NCBI RefSeq assembly: GCF_026340975.1
Contig: NZ_JAPEOS010000001.1
Span: 5,117,001-5,181,000, forward strand
Direction of reading: 5' to 3'
DNA length: 64,000 bases
Source of the DNA: Streptomyces sp. NBC_01214
GTDB lineage: Bacteria; Actinomycetota; Actinomycetes; Streptomycetales; Streptomycetaceae
Shown here: positions 25,600-34,791 of the stretch, one piece after another
How the letters are laid out: the number at the start of each line of letters is the position of its first letter
Position numbering within the stretch: the stretch's first letter is position 1
The notes under the pieces: model-generated
The model's database searches: none
Seen by the model: the letters and a program-made list of their open reading frames with translations, nothing else
What the model was told of the DNA's origin: nothing
Program-made: the position numbers and the translations under genes

Positions 25600-25709
25600 G
25601 GTCCGGCGCAGCCGGCTGGACGGTCTGGGGAAATGACACCGATCTGAGACAACCGCCTGCCGACAAGTCGTGAGACTGGAGGGGAACGTCCAGGTCATAG
25701 CGTCGGCAC

Positions 25710-26504
25710 ATGACACCGAAAGTGAGAACCCACAACACCACGTCGCCGATCAGCCCGGCACAACCTCAAGACCCGACAGGCAGGAGCAGAGCATTGACCC
25801 ACCACGACGCGTTACCGCAGCCCCTGCGGCGAACCCTGGAAACCAGCACCTCAATCCCCACACCATGGCCCGACCTGACCGACCTCGCCGAGCTGAACTT
25901 CCGCCACAAGGTGGGCATCATCGCGCAGCGGGGCAGCCGAGAAGCCAAAGTCGGCAGGGACATCGCCGTTCACGCCGCGAAGGTCGGCGTACCCACGCTC
26001 CTCTACACTGGCTATCCCCCCAACGAACAGCCCGACTGGCTGGCCGTCGACGAGACTCCCAACCCCACCCCCGCAGACGTGAACGCACGGGCACAACGAC
26101 GGATCAACGGCGAGAAACCCTCCTTCGTGGTCATCGAGCGCTACGAGCGCCTCAGCCCCACCCCACCGCCGTACTGCGAATGGGATGACCCCATCGACCA
26201 CCCGGACGAGCCCGAGTCCCGGGCAGACCAGCTGATGTGGTCCGTCAGGGAAATCAGAATTGACCTGCCTCTCCTGCTGACCACCGTCGTCGATCCCGAA
26301 CCGCAACTCTCCCGCCGGATGTCCACCTGGCTGCACATCGATCACCCCGCGATGGTGATGACCGATGTCTGCAAACCCACCCTTGTCGTGCACCGCACCA
26401 GCCCCCAGACCGTGGACACACGGATCGAGGTCGACCCCCACGAATACCGCACTGGAACTCGAAGCACCCTGCAATGGACGCCGCTGAACCTTCGCCAACC
26501 ATGA
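25710..26504 (+). CDS. Hypothetical protein with a degenerate RecA-like P-loop region
   Basis: A 264-residue protein. Around residues 65-95 it reads KVGIIAQRGSREAKVGRDIA then VHAAKVGVPTLLYTGYPP, which resembles the Walker A region of DnaB-type RecA folds (strand, loop, helix, strand). The GxGK(T/S) signature is absent (RGSREAKVGRD). PSFVVIERYERLSP may be the Walker B-like strand, and LPLLLTTVVDPEPQLSRRM follows like a sensor strand. The architecture is inferred from pattern only. If correct, it is an inactive or non-ATP-binding relative. An internal start is possible, since the first about 40 residues are low-complexity. Confidence 0.5.
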   Translation: MTPKVRTHNTTSPISPAQPQDPTGRSRALTHHDALPQPLRRTLETSTSIPTPWPDLTDLAELNFRHKVGIIAQRGSREAKVGRDIAVHAAKVGVPTLLYTGYPPNEQPDWLAVDETPNPTPADVNARAQRRINGEKPSFVVIERYERLSPTPPPYCEWDDPIDHPDEPESRADQLMWSVREIRIDLPLLLTTVVDPEPQLSRRMSTWLHIDHPAMVMTDVCKPTLVVHRTSPQTVDTRIEVDPHEYRTGTRSTLQWTPLNLRQP

Positions 26505-26827
26505 ACAAGCCTCGTAGGCCCTGGCGGCTTGCAGGCCGATGCGCCGACACCACCGCTGTCCCCTCTTCAGCCTCAAGGGATCAAGAGAATCTCGGTGTGC
26601 GGGCCGTCTCGTAGACGGGGGAGGCTGGTGCAGCAGGGCTGTCCATCGCTGGTGGATCCCCCGGAAGAGGTGTCGTGATCGGCTCGTCCGTATACCTGAG
26701 ATCGCCTCCGTGCCGCGGTCGGCGAGAGCGCGGCGCTGCGGGGCCGCATTGTGGAGAGTCCTGTGGTGGGGGGAGGGGCGGTTGGTGGGAGCCGGCCGGT
26801 GCGACGCTGGATGGAGAGACTCACGGC
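26505..26827. other. Intergenic region upstream of the Ku remnant
   Basis: About 320 bp without a supported gene. A GGAGA site just before 26828 belongs to the Ku remnant, so the stretch probably contains its former promoter. Confidence 0.4.
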
Positions 26828-26893
26828 GTGGAGGTCCGAGTGTGTCCGATCTGGTCAGGTGCGATCAGCTTCGGCCTAGTCACTTTCTCTGAA
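26828..26893 (+). pseudogene. N-terminal remnant of a Ku (NHEJ) gene
   Basis: From a GTG at 26828 the frame reads VEVRVCPIWSGAISFGLVTF. This matches the N-terminus of bacterial Ku proteins, whose first strand is (R)xIWSGxIxFGLVx(I/V)P. After VTF the similarity ends, and the IS630 element begins at 26897. Removing that element gives only a few more codons and a stop, so the gene was already truncated. Ku binds DNA ends and recruits ligase D; the ligase remnants at 30.9 and 49.7 kb may be related debris. Confidence 0.6.
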
Positions 26894-26980
26894 CTAGTGC
26901 CGTATCAAGCAACGTTTGCCCCGTCCTGACATGTCGTCCGGTTTCTGCGCCGGACGGCGTCAGACGTCCAGAATGATCAC

Positions 26981-28114
26981 GTGGCTGAGCGCGTGCAGGT
27001 TCGGAATATTGACGACGACGAGGGCAGGCGGTTACTGCAGATCATCCGCAGGGGCACCGGCTCGGTGGTGACTTGGCGGCGGGCCCAGATGGTGCTGCTG
27101 TCAGCGCAGGGGATGCCGGTGGCGAAGATCGCTGAGGTGACGTTCACCAGCGTGGACCGGGTCCGGGACGTGGTCCACAACTTCAACGCCGATAGCTTCG
27201 AGTCGCTCTATCCAAAGTACAGAGGCGGTCGGCCCAGGACGTTCACCCTTCCCGAGCGCCGTGAGATCAAGAAGACCGCCAAGTCCAAGCCGGTCGAGCA
27301 CGGCCTGCCGTTCTCGACCTGGAGCCTGGCGAAGCTGGCCGACTTCCTGGTCGCCGAGGGGGTGGTCGACGACATCAGCCACGAGGGCCTGCGCATCCTG
27401 CTCCGCGAGGAAGGCGTCTCCTTTCAACGCCTGAAGACCTGGAAGACCTCCCGCGACCCCGACTACGCGGCCAAGAAGGCCCGGGTCGAGCACCTCTACG
27501 CGATCGCCGACGGCGAGGTCATACCCGAGGAAGGCGAGCCGGAAGTCATTTTCTGCATGGACGAGTTCGGCCCCCTCAACCTCCAGCCCCACCCCGGACG
27601 GCAGTGGGCCGAACGCGGGGGCCGGCACAAGGACCCCGACCGCGAGCCCCGGCCTCGCAGGCGAGCGACCTACAACCGCCCGCATGGCGTCCGGAACCTG
27701 TTCGCCGCCTACGACCTGGCCAAGGACCAGCTCTACGGGCACATCAAGAAGACGAAGAACCGCTCGAAGTTCCTGGAGTTCTGCCGCTACCTGCGCTCGC
27801 TGCACCCGATGGACTTACGCATCGCGATCGTCTGCGACAACTACTCGCCCCACCTGACCACCAAGCGGTGCCAACGGGTCGGGACCTGGGCTGCGACGAA
27901 CAACGTGGAGATCGCCTACACCCCGACCAACAGCTCCTGGCTTAACCGGATCGAGGCCCAGTTCACCGCCCTGCGCTACTTCGCCCTCGACGGCACCGAC
28001 CACGCCAGCCACAGGGAGCAGGGCAGCATGATCCGCCGCTACATCATCTGGCGGAACAAGCACGCCCAGGACGAGCGCCTCCGCAGCGTCGTCAGCAGGG
28101 CGAACATCGCCTGA
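26981..28114 (+). CDS. IS630-family transposase
   Basis: A 377-residue transposase with GTG start at 26981. The N-terminal HTH (about residues 35-90: VVTWRRAQMVLLSAQGMPVA then KIAEVTFTSVDRV) binds the inverted repeats. The DDE catalytic domain has Asp in VIFCMDEFGPLNL, Asp in IAIVCDNYSPHL and Glu in SSWLNRIEAQFTALRYFALD. These are the three IS630 signatures. The length is normal and no frame break is seen, so it may be active. It shares the element with a convergent passenger gene. Confidence 0.9.
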   Translation: MAERVQVRNIDDDEGRRLLQIIRRGTGSVVTWRRAQMVLLSAQGMPVAKIAEVTFTSVDRVRDVVHNFNADSFESLYPKYRGGRPRTFTLPERREIKKTAKSKPVEHGLPFSTWSLAKLADFLVAEGVVDDISHEGLRILLREEGVSFQRLKTWKTSRDPDYAAKKARVEHLYAIADGEVIPEEGEPEVIFCMDEFGPLNLQPHPGRQWAERGGRHKDPDREPRPRRRATYNRPHGVRNLFAAYDLAKDQLYGHIKKTKNRSKFLEFCRYLRSLHPMDLRIAIVCDNYSPHLTTKRCQRVGTWAATNNVEIAYTPTNSSWLNRIEAQFTALRYFALDGTDHASHREQGSMIRRYIIWRNKHAQDERLRSVVSRANIA

Positions 28115-28132
28115 ATCGAGCAGAGCGCCTGG

Positions 28133-28486
28133 TCAATCACGCCCCAGCAGATGGGCGTCCTGGGACTGCGGATCCCAGATGACCAGGCGGAACTCCGCTG
28201 CAAGCTCCTCGATCGCCTTGATTGCCGCGTCGCTCCGCGACGAGAAGCTCAAATTCATGATCACGTGGTCGATACCGATCGTCAGCGGCGTCGACATCCA
28301 CGGCGACTCTGCGGCGAAAGGCGGGCGGTCTGGGAACAGTGAGCGGAGCCGCTCATAGAACCCGACCACTCGCTCATCCAACTCGCCCTCGTCGTGGTGG
28401 TCGGAGGTGCACCGATCGAACATCGCACGCACCGCCGCAACGTCGGCTGATTCGTCCATCGCCAGAACCGCAAGATCGAAGCTCAC
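28133..28486 (-). CDS. Passenger gene inside the IS630 element; immunity-like small protein
   Basis: A GTG at 28486 gives VSFDLAVLAMDESADVAAVR; an in-frame GTG at 28501 is an alternative. The product is about 117 residues: helical start, then FDRCTSDHHDEGELDERVVG, FYERLRSLFPDRPPF, PLTIGIDHVIMNLSFSSRSD, AIKAIEELAAEFRLVIWDP. I recall this pattern from widespread actinobacterial small proteins that may be immunity proteins, but no function is established here. It converges on the transposase with an 18-bp gap and lies inside the inverted repeats, so it should move with the element. The start is close to the right inverted repeat. Confidence 0.7.
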   Translation of the reverse strand: MSFDLAVLAMDESADVAAVRAMFDRCTSDHHDEGELDERVVGFYERLRSLFPDRPPFAAESPWMSTPLTIGIDHVIMNLSFSSRSDAAIKAIEELAAEFRLVIWDPQSQDAHLLGRD

Positions 28487-28774
28487 GGGGCTATCTTCCA
28501 CCCCGCCTCACCGGTGCGACGCACGGGGCGAACGTTGTCTGATGCGGCACTAGGACCCGTATCGCTTTGACCTGGACTTGGGAGCGCACGCTGCGCTGCT
28601 GCAGGGAGGCCAGGTCGTCGGGCCGTTCGTGAGGGTGCGCCCGTTCCAGCCCGGCCGTCGTCCCCCGACTTCTGACCCCACCTACACCCGCTTACCCCTT
28701 CGCGATTCGGGAGCATGTGCCCCGAGGGGTGACTGTGGGCTGACGCGACTTGTGCGGGGTCGACGAGCGCGCGG

Positions 28775-30004
28775 TCAGAACCAGTGCAGGCAGTGCGGGG
28801 GACGGTCGGCGCGGAAGAGGGCGTCGGCGAGGGTGACCGTGTTCAGGTGGTGGGCCCGGATGTGTCCGGCACGCACGAGCGTGCTCGGGGCGGTGCCGCC
28901 GAGGTAGATCGAGCCCAGGTCACGCACGTCCAGGGACAGGTCGGGCTCCCGGTCTGTCGGCATGCAGACGGCCTTGCCGTCCTGGACGGTCAGCAGGTAG
29001 CGGCCGTGTTCGCCGAGGAACGGGTCGTCGACGTCGAGGACGAGTTCGCCGTCCGTGAACCAGCCACGTGCGGTCAGCGCACCCGGGATGTCCAGCAGCC
29101 GCACCCAGAGCCAGTCCATCTCGCCGCTCACCTCGCCGGCGCGGAAGTCCGCAAGCTGCCAGCGCAGCGGGTGCTCGGGCGGGACGTGCTTGAACACGAC
29201 CTGAGAGACCAGGTCGTGTCCGAGTGCGAACCGGGCCAGGGCTGTGAAGACGGCGGCGTCGGTGGCGATGGTCTCGTCGACCGTCAGGGTGCCGGACTCG
29301 ACCGAGTAGCTGGCGTACCCGTCGGGGATGCCGTCGGCGTCCCGGTGGACGGCGACGTGGCGCGGCGCCGGCGATATCGGGGGCTGCCCCGCGCGCAGGG
29401 CCCACCAGCGGTGCGGCCGGGACAGTGCGCCGGGCTGGGCGCGGCGGTAGCGGTCGTAGACCTCTTCCAGGATCTCGCCGCACTCGGCACGCCGCAGTAC
29501 CTCGACCGAGGTGTTGTCCGGGCCGGCCGCTGGGGCGCCCGTGACGGTGCGGGCCCGGGGAACGGCGAGGGCGGCTCGCTGGCGCGGCACCGTCAGCCGC
29601 TGTGTGTAGGTCGCCGGTCCGTAGCCGAACCTGCCGTAGATGGAGGCCTCGGAGGCCAGCAGCACGGAGAGGAATTCTCCTCGGGTCCGGAACTCGGTGA
29701 GCTGGTGCCGCATCATCGTGCTGAGCACGCCTTGGCGCCGGTGGGAGGGCAGGACGCCGACAGCGGTCACCCCGGAAGCCGGGATGACGGTCTCACCGGG
29801 CAGGGTGAGTTCAAAAGGGTGCGCGGCGGCGGTGCCGACGGGCCGTCCGTCCGCGGTCAGGGCGAGCAGGCAGCGGTCCGTTTCGAGCGCCGACCACCAG
29901 AGCCCACCGCCCTCTATCGGGGTTTCCGGGAAGCGCCCGAACGCGGTATGGACTGTGTCAACGAAGACGTCGAGATCCTTGTCGGTCGTAGAACGGATCT
30001 CCAT
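28775..30004 (-). CDS. Eis-family GNAT N-acetyltransferase
   Basis: A 409-residue enzyme with start at 30004 (MEIRSTTDKDLDVFV) after an AGGAGG site. The N-terminal GNAT domain has the acetyl-CoA loop GVLPSHRRQGVLSTMMRHQL (about residues 82-101) and the tyrosine of IYGRFGYGPAT. A second GNAT-like domain and an SCP2-like C-terminal domain follow. It ends in HCLHWF; Eis enzymes use the C-terminal Phe carboxylate and a Tyr as catalytic groups, and both are present. Eis proteins acetylate aminoglycosides and other amines at several positions, so drug or peptide acetylation is possible, but the substrate is not shown. It stands alone between remnants. Confidence 0.85.
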   Translation of the reverse strand: MEIRSTTDKDLDVFVDTVHTAFGRFPETPIEGGGLWWSALETDRCLLALTADGRPVGTAAAHPFELTLPGETVIPASGVTAVGVLPSHRRQGVLSTMMRHQLTEFRTRGEFLSVLLASEASIYGRFGYGPATYTQRLTVPRQRAALAVPRARTVTGAPAAGPDNTSVEVLRRAECGEILEEVYDRYRRAQPGALSRPHRWWALRAGQPPISPAPRHVAVHRDADGIPDGYASYSVESGTLTVDETIATDAAVFTALARFALGHDLVSQVVFKHVPPEHPLRWQLADFRAGEVSGEMDWLWVRLLDIPGALTARGWFTDGELVLDVDDPFLGEHGRYLLTVQDGKAVCMPTDREPDLSLDVRDLGSIYLGGTAPSTLVRAGHIRAHHLNTVTLADALFRADRPPHCLHWF

Positions 30005-30237
30005 TGCTGCCGTGCCTCCTCGGGATACCGGCACCACGACTCGTGGTGTCCGGCCACAGTGCCGTGTTGACCCGTGGCCCGGTCAAACGAATTACGGCTC
30101 AGCCCGGGCCGGTCACAGCACAATCCGGTCCCAGCCCAGCATCGGGGGTGAGTGCGGTGATCGGCGGTCGGTCGTCAGCGAGATGTCAGGCTGTAACGGG
30201 CCGTAAGCGTTCGTCCCGACGGACGCGGGTGAGGTGA

Positions 30238-30760
30238 TCACGTCGTGGCCGGTCGCGGCTTCGGCATTCCCAGCTCGCGCAGCCAGGCGTAGTAGAGGGT
30301 GCCGCCGGAGCTCACGCCGCGCGCGTTCCTGCGCAGTTCGGCGTCGTACTCCAGCGCGTCGCCGATTGTGATGTCCACCAGGCCGCCACCCTGGGCCACG
30401 ATGATCCGGGTAGCGCGCGACGGGCCCGTCCACCTCCCGCAGACGCCCACCGCTCCGCGCCGACGATCTCCTTCAGCCGATCGAAGCCGGCTGGGTAGCG
30501 GCATTCCTCAACGGCGGTGCGCATGTGGCAGCTGTTGAGATCCGTCTGCCAGGGCAGCGGCAGCCGCAGGACGTCGGCGGCGGCCAGTATCAGCAAGTCG
30601 GCCTGGATACTGGTGCTGCGGGCGGAGGCCGCGGTGTTCACCCAGGACTCTGCCTCCCGACGCCACCGCCGTGGACAGGTGGAGGCCGGGGAGGCCTCCC
30701 ACCTCTCCTGCCAGCTGTCGCCGGGAAACCCCGAAAGCCAGGTCAAAAGCGCACGGGCAC
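30238..30760 (-). pseudogene. Remnant of an integrase/recombinase-like gene
   Basis: Minus-strand pieces in two frames: ALLTWLSGFPGDSWQERWE near 30740, SIQADLLILAAADVLRLPLP, WQTDLNSCHMRTAVEECRYP and GFDRLKEIVGAERW in one; then TRIIVAQGGGLVDITIGDAL and YYAWLRELGMPKPRP in the other, to a stop at 30238. The opening, W-L-x-x-(F/H)PGDSWQxRW, is what I know from large Streptomyces site-specific recombinases found on plasmids and chromosome arms. The catalytic C-terminal domain is missing. The family assignment is tentative. Confidence 0.42.
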
Positions 30761-30879
30761 CCCCAACAACCCACCGGCCGTGCCTGCCCTGAATGACAAC
30801 GCCCACCCACCGACATCCGCCCGCCACCGGCCCCGGCTGCGAAGCCGCTCCACGATCCGGACGTACAGCGACCGCAACC

Positions 30880-31130
30880 GCCTCTGCCGTGCCGGCCCGG
30901 CGGCGTTGCGGGCGGGGGTGGCATACGAGCAGAAGCTGGACGGTCACCGGGCGCTCCAGTTCACCCCGCGTCCGGGGCGGGCGGCACGGTGGTGGTGCAG
31001 ATCCGCCGGGGGGCGCTGGTGCAGGACCGGTGGCCGGACCTGGTGGCGGCTGCTGAGGCGCAGTTGCCGTACGGCTTGGCCCTGCATGGCGAGCTGGTCG
31101 TCGGGGACACCGAAGCGGAGCGCACCGTGG
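30880..31130 (+). pseudogene. Remnant of an ATP-dependent DNA ligase gene (copy 1)
   Basis: The plus strand reads RAGVAYEQKLDGHRALQF, the KxDG(x)R adenylation motif I, in one frame. The next frame continues VVVQIRRGALVQDRWPDLVA then AAEAQLPYGLALHGELVV, motif III region. In the second ligase remnant this last string is LDGELVVWDTEA, so an Asp-to-His change is seen here. The gene is cut before motif IIIa and has at least one frameshift. LigD-type or ligase-only proteins of this kind work with Ku. Confidence 0.65.
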
Positions 31131-31291
31131 CCCGGTCCGCGTCCGTAGCCGAGTTCGTCGAGCCGCTCCCCCTGCTCGTCGCCCAGAGACGCCAGAGCGG
31201 GAGGCCACCGGCAGGCCCCGCTCACCTGCAGAACGGCGAGCGGGAGCGGGCAGCCTGTGCAGGCACGGACTGCCCTCTCCCGGTGGCCCTT

Positions 31292-32407
31292 TCAGCGCAG
31301 TCCGCCATAGGCGGCCATGATGATCTCCATGCCGCGGCTGTCCTCCTGCCGCTCCGGGTCGATCATCTGGTTCATGACATACGCAACCGTCACGCGTGAG
31401 TCGGGATCGCTCACGACAAGCGAGCCGCCCCAGCCGCCCCAGCCGAAACTGTTGCCGAACTTACCGAAGCCCACGGTCCAAGACATCGGCGTCCGCAGGA
31501 CGCGGTCGTCGCCGCGGAACACCTCCTGCCACGCGGGCTCACAACCCCGCGGGGAGAGCAGTCGAAGACCGCCGACCGACCCCTGGTTCGCAAGTACCGA
31601 CTGCGCGAGGGCGACAGACCGAGCGTTGCCGAAGCCATTCACCGCAGGGATCTGCGCGCGACGCCAGGCCACGGAGTTGACGTCCCTGACCCGGATTGCG
31701 GCACCGGTGTACTTGCGGCGTGCGCCGCCAGGTCCGGACGGTGCGCTGGAGGCGTACTCCTCGGTCAGAGACGGCGGAGGGATGAGCGGTGCGAGGCGGT
31801 GGTCATGCTCCGCGGAGAGCCCGATGTGGAAGTCCGCGCCCAGCGGCTTGGCCACCTCGTCGGCGAAGAACTCGCCGAGACCGCGGCCCGTGATGCGGCG
31901 GACGATCTCACCGACAAGGAACCCGAACGTGAGCGCGTGATAGCCGGCGGCCGTCCCGGGTTCCCATTCGGGAGTCTGCGCGGCCAGCCCTGCTGCCACC
32001 CTCTCCCAATCGTAGAGCTCCTCGACCGTCGTCAGCCCGGACAGGTCCGGCAGTCCCGCGGTGTGCGACAGAGCGTGCCGTACCAGCACCCTCTCCTTGC
32101 CGGACACGGCGAACTCGGGCCAATAGGCGGCGACCGGCGCGGACAGATCGAGCTGGCCTCGATCCGCCAGTATCAGCGCACACAGGGCGACCATGTTCTT
32201 GGTCGTCGAGTTCACGCCGGTGAGGGTGTCGCGTTCCCAGCTGACGGAACGGTCCGCGTCGGCGTACCCACCCCAGATGTCGACCACCGGCTCGCCCTCA
32301 ACGTAGACAGCCACCGAGGCACCCACATCGTCCTTGCCGAGCAAAGCTGCAAGCGCCTCACGGACTGCGTCGAACCGCGGTTCGCACACTCCCTCAATAT
32401 CAGTCAT
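31292..32407 (-). CDS. Class C beta-lactamase-like serine hydrolase/esterase
   Basis: A 371-residue serine hydrolase of the beta-lactamase class C / family VIII esterase type. The start is placed at 32407 (MTDIEGVCEPRFDAVREALA). The catalytic SxxK is VNSTTKNMVALCA (about residue 65), the Tyr of the second motif is in AGYHALTFGFLVGEI (about 155), and WGGWGGS near the C-terminus corresponds to the third motif. No signal peptide is present, so it is likely cytosolic, which favours an esterase over an antibiotic-resistance role. It is divergent from the AraC-GyrI regulator, which may control it. The substrate is not determinable. Confidence 0.85.
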   Translation of the reverse strand: MTDIEGVCEPRFDAVREALAALLGKDDVGASVAVYVEGEPVVDIWGGYADADRSVSWERDTLTGVNSTTKNMVALCALILADRGQLDLSAPVAAYWPEFAVSGKERVLVRHALSHTAGLPDLSGLTTVEELYDWERVAAGLAAQTPEWEPGTAAGYHALTFGFLVGEIVRRITGRGLGEFFADEVAKPLGADFHIGLSAEHDHRLAPLIPPPSLTEEYASSAPSGPGGARRKYTGAAIRVRDVNSVAWRRAQIPAVNGFGNARSVALAQSVLANQGSVGGLRLLSPRGCEPAWQEVFRGDDRVLRTPMSWTVGFGKFGNSFGWGGWGGSLVVSDPDSRVTVAYVMNQMIDPERQEDSRGMEIIMAAYGGLR

Positions 32408-32658
32408 GGGTGTGAGCCTCAGGTAACGCCAGGGCTTCCTGCCCAACAATTCCCGCGCTGGTTTTGTCGGGCCGGGGCGCGATCACATCTCCTCAACTCC
32501 ATCACGCCGCGCGGTCGACGGCTCCCGCTTCAACCCCGCAGGCCGCGCGCGGGGAGCGACTCCGGCTTAGGCTCGGATGCAGGCCGCCCCGGCTCCTGTG
32601 GCTGTTGGCACGACAGGCGTTCCTACAGCGGGGGCACAAGGAAGAAGGACCGATACAC

Positions 32659-33543
32659 GTGCTGGAGCGGCTGAACCAGGCGCTGGACCACCTGGAGGCC
32701 TGCCTCGACCGGGAGGTCGACATGGCCGAGGTGGCCCGCATTGCCGCGGTGTCGGAGTACCACTTCCGGCGGCTGTTCTCCGCGCTCGCCGGGATGCCGC
32801 TCCCGCTCTACGTGCGGCGCCGTCGGATGACGCTCGCCGGGGCCGACGTGCTGGCCGGCGAACTGACGCTGCTCGATGTCGCGGTGCGGTACGGGTACGG
32901 CTCGGGCGAGGCTTTCGCCCGAGCGTTCCGGTCGGTGCACGGCATCGGGCCGGGCGAGGCTCGACGCACGGGCGCGATGCTCACCGCGCAGCCGCGCATG
33001 TCCTTCCGTGTCGTCGTCGAAGGGGGTACGAGCATGCGGTACCGGATCGTGGAGAAGGAGTCGTTTCGGGTCGTCGGCCGGAAGGCCCGGGTGGCGCTCG
33101 TCCACGAGGGGGTCAACGCGGCTGCCGCGGCGCACCTGGCGAGCCTGGACGAGGAGGCGATCGCACTGATGAAGGAGCTGGTTCACCGAGAGCCGGAGGG
33201 GGTCCTGTCGGCGTGGGTGCACCTGACCGACAGCCGGGAGGAGGGCGCCGAGGTGGACTACTGGATCGGTGTGGTGACCGGCCCCGAGGCAGCCGCCGAG
33301 GGGCTCGACGCCCTCGACGTGCCGGCCGGGACCTGGGCGGTCTTCGACAACCACGGGCCCTACCCCAGCGCACTCCAGGAGCTGTGGCGAGATGTGTTCA
33401 CACAGTGGTTCCCCTCAAACCCCTACGCGAGCCGGCCAGGTCCGGAGCTCCTGCGGACGCAGCCGGTAGGGATCGGCGAGGAGACCGACTCCCAGTTGTG
33501 GATCCCGGTCGAGCGGGGCAGCCGCGAGAGTTCCGGGGCGTGA
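32659..33543 (+). CDS. AraC-family regulator with GyrI-like ligand domain
   Basis: A GTG start at 32659 follows an AAGGAAGAAGGA site and gives VLERLNQALDHLEACLDREV, a 294-residue regulator. The N-terminal double HTH (about residues 8-105) includes EVARIAAVSEYHFRRLFSAL and LLDVAVRYGYGSGEAFARAF. The C-terminal GyrI-like/BacR-type domain (about 125-290) includes MRYRIVEKESFRVVGRKARV and AWVHLTDSREEGAEVDYWI. Proteins of this design (Rob/SoxS-like with an effector domain) sense small amphipathic ligands or drugs and activate efflux or detoxification genes. The divergent hydrolase is a likely target. Confidence 0.87.
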   Translation: MLERLNQALDHLEACLDREVDMAEVARIAAVSEYHFRRLFSALAGMPLPLYVRRRRMTLAGADVLAGELTLLDVAVRYGYGSGEAFARAFRSVHGIGPGEARRTGAMLTAQPRMSFRVVVEGGTSMRYRIVEKESFRVVGRKARVALVHEGVNAAAAAHLASLDEEAIALMKELVHREPEGVLSAWVHLTDSREEGAEVDYWIGVVTGPEAAAEGLDALDVPAGTWAVFDNHGPYPSALQELWRDVFTQWFPSNPYASRPGPELLRTQPVGIGEETDSQLWIPVERGSRESSGA

Positions 33544-33699
33544 ACACTGCTACCCGAGCGGTCGGTTCCGGAAGTCCTTCGGGGTTGATGCACGGGCCCG
33601 GGCGGTGCGTGTCGCATCGTGGGACGTCCAAGCGATGTGGTGACGGCTGTCACGCCGTCTGCGGAAGGGGGCCCTGGGAGACCCGGGTTGTTCTGGGCC

Positions 33700-33890
33700 C
33701 AGTTGGTCCACCTGATCACCAGCGGAGCCAGCGGGATGGGCCTGGCCACCGCGCGTCTACTCCTGGAAGCCGGCGCCGATATTGTCATCACCGGCCGCGA
33801 CGCTGCCCGCCTCAACCGCGCGGCCGAACAACTGGACAAGGTGTCCGACCGGGGTGCCCGGCTGTTCACGGTCCGGGCCAACTCCGCTAG
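33700..33890 (+). pseudogene. N-terminal fragment of an SDR oxidoreductase, cut at an IS
   Basis: The frame reads VHLITSGASGMGLATARLLL, EAGADIVITGRDAARLNRAA and DRGARLFTVRANSA, the cofactor-binding half of a short-chain dehydrogenase with the TGxxxGxG motif altered to TSGASGMG. It stops where the IS5-like element begins at CTAG (33887-33890). The catalytic YxxxK half does not resume beyond the two insertion sequences, so it was lost. No start codon with good context is evident. Confidence 0.65.
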
Positions 33891-34791
33891 GCCGTTTCCT
33901 TCAGATCATCGGATCGTTGGTTGATGCGTGTCGTTGACTGACGCCCAGTGGGCACGGATCGAACCGCTGTTGCCGGACCGGACACCTCGGCGGGGTGGGC
34001 GGTGGCGTGATCACCGGCAGGTGATCGACGCGATCGCGTTCAAGTACCGCACAGGCACGCCGTGGATGGACCTGCCGGAGCACTTCGGGTCGTGGAAGGG
34101 TACCCACAACCGGCTGCGGAAATGCGCCGCCGACGGCACCTGGGAGAAGGCCTTTACCGCCCTGCTCGCCCAGGCCGACGCCGAAGGCGACCTGGAGTGG
34201 GTCGTCGCGGTCGACTCCACGATCGTCCGGGCTCACCAGCACGCCGCCGGGGCCCGTCAAAAGGGACTCCGGCCAGCGAGCCCGCCGACCATGCCCTCGG
34301 ACGCTCGCGTGGCGGACTGACCACGAAGATCCACCTCGCCGCCGACGGCCGCTGCCGCCCCCTCGCATTCGTCCTCACCCCGGGCCAGGCAGGCGACGCA
34401 CCCGCGTTCACCCAGGTCATGGGCCGATTACGAGTGCCCCGAACGACCGGACGGCCCAGAACGACACCGGACGCAGTCCTGGCCGACAAGGCCTACTCGT
34501 CCCGGGCGATCCGGCGCTACCTGCGGCGGCGCGGGATCCGGACGGTGATCCCACAGCCGGCCGACCAGGCCGCCAACCGCAAGCGTCTCGGCCGGCTCGG
34601 CGGCCGCACGCCGGCCTTCGACCGCGAGGCCTACAAGCAGCGGAACACGGTCGAGCGATGCATCAACAGACTCAAGCAATGGCGCGGTCTGGCCACTCGC
34701 TACGACAAGACCGCCACCATCTACCTTGCCGGACTCCACCTCGCCGCGATCTTCATCTGGTCGGCGAGGTGATCCGAAGGAAACTGCCTAG
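33887..34791 (+). mobile_element. IS5/IS427-like insertion sequence at CTAG (second type)
   Basis: The ends start CTAGGC and share TTTCCTTC-GATCA on both sides (33887-33910 and the complement of 34770-34791). CTAG at 33887-33890 and at 34788-34791 fits a target duplication. The encoded transposase is related to, but clearly different from, the one at 22902. The right-hand CTAG also serves as the left flank of the next element. Confidence 0.82.
33928..34772 (+). CDS. IS5-family (IS427 group) transposase, two frames
   Basis: GTG at 33928 gives VSLTDAQWARIEPLLPDRTP; the first frame reaches VVAVDSTIVRAHQHAAGAR with the first catalytic Asp. A CAAAAGGG slippery run at about 34258 precedes the second frame, which has GRSRGGLTTKIHLAADG, VLADKAYSSRAIRRY (second Asp) and NTVERCINRLKQWRGLATRY (Glu), ending at 34772. 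As in relatives, a programmed frameshift would fuse the two halves. Probably active. Its downstream end lies 16 bp before the CTAG shared with the IS701 element. Confidence 0.85.

Larger units (their letters stand above)
26897..28550 (+). mobile_element. IS630-family element with a passenger gene
   Basis: Inverted repeats of 26 bp match at 22 positions (26897-26922 and the complement of 28525-28550; both begin GTGCCG). The element is flanked by TA on both sides (26895-26896 and 28551-28552), the usual IS630 target duplication. Within it lie a complete transposase gene and, before the right repeat, a convergent gene of about 118 codons. At 1654 bp it is longer than a plain IS630 because of that passenger. 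Confidence 0.82.
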
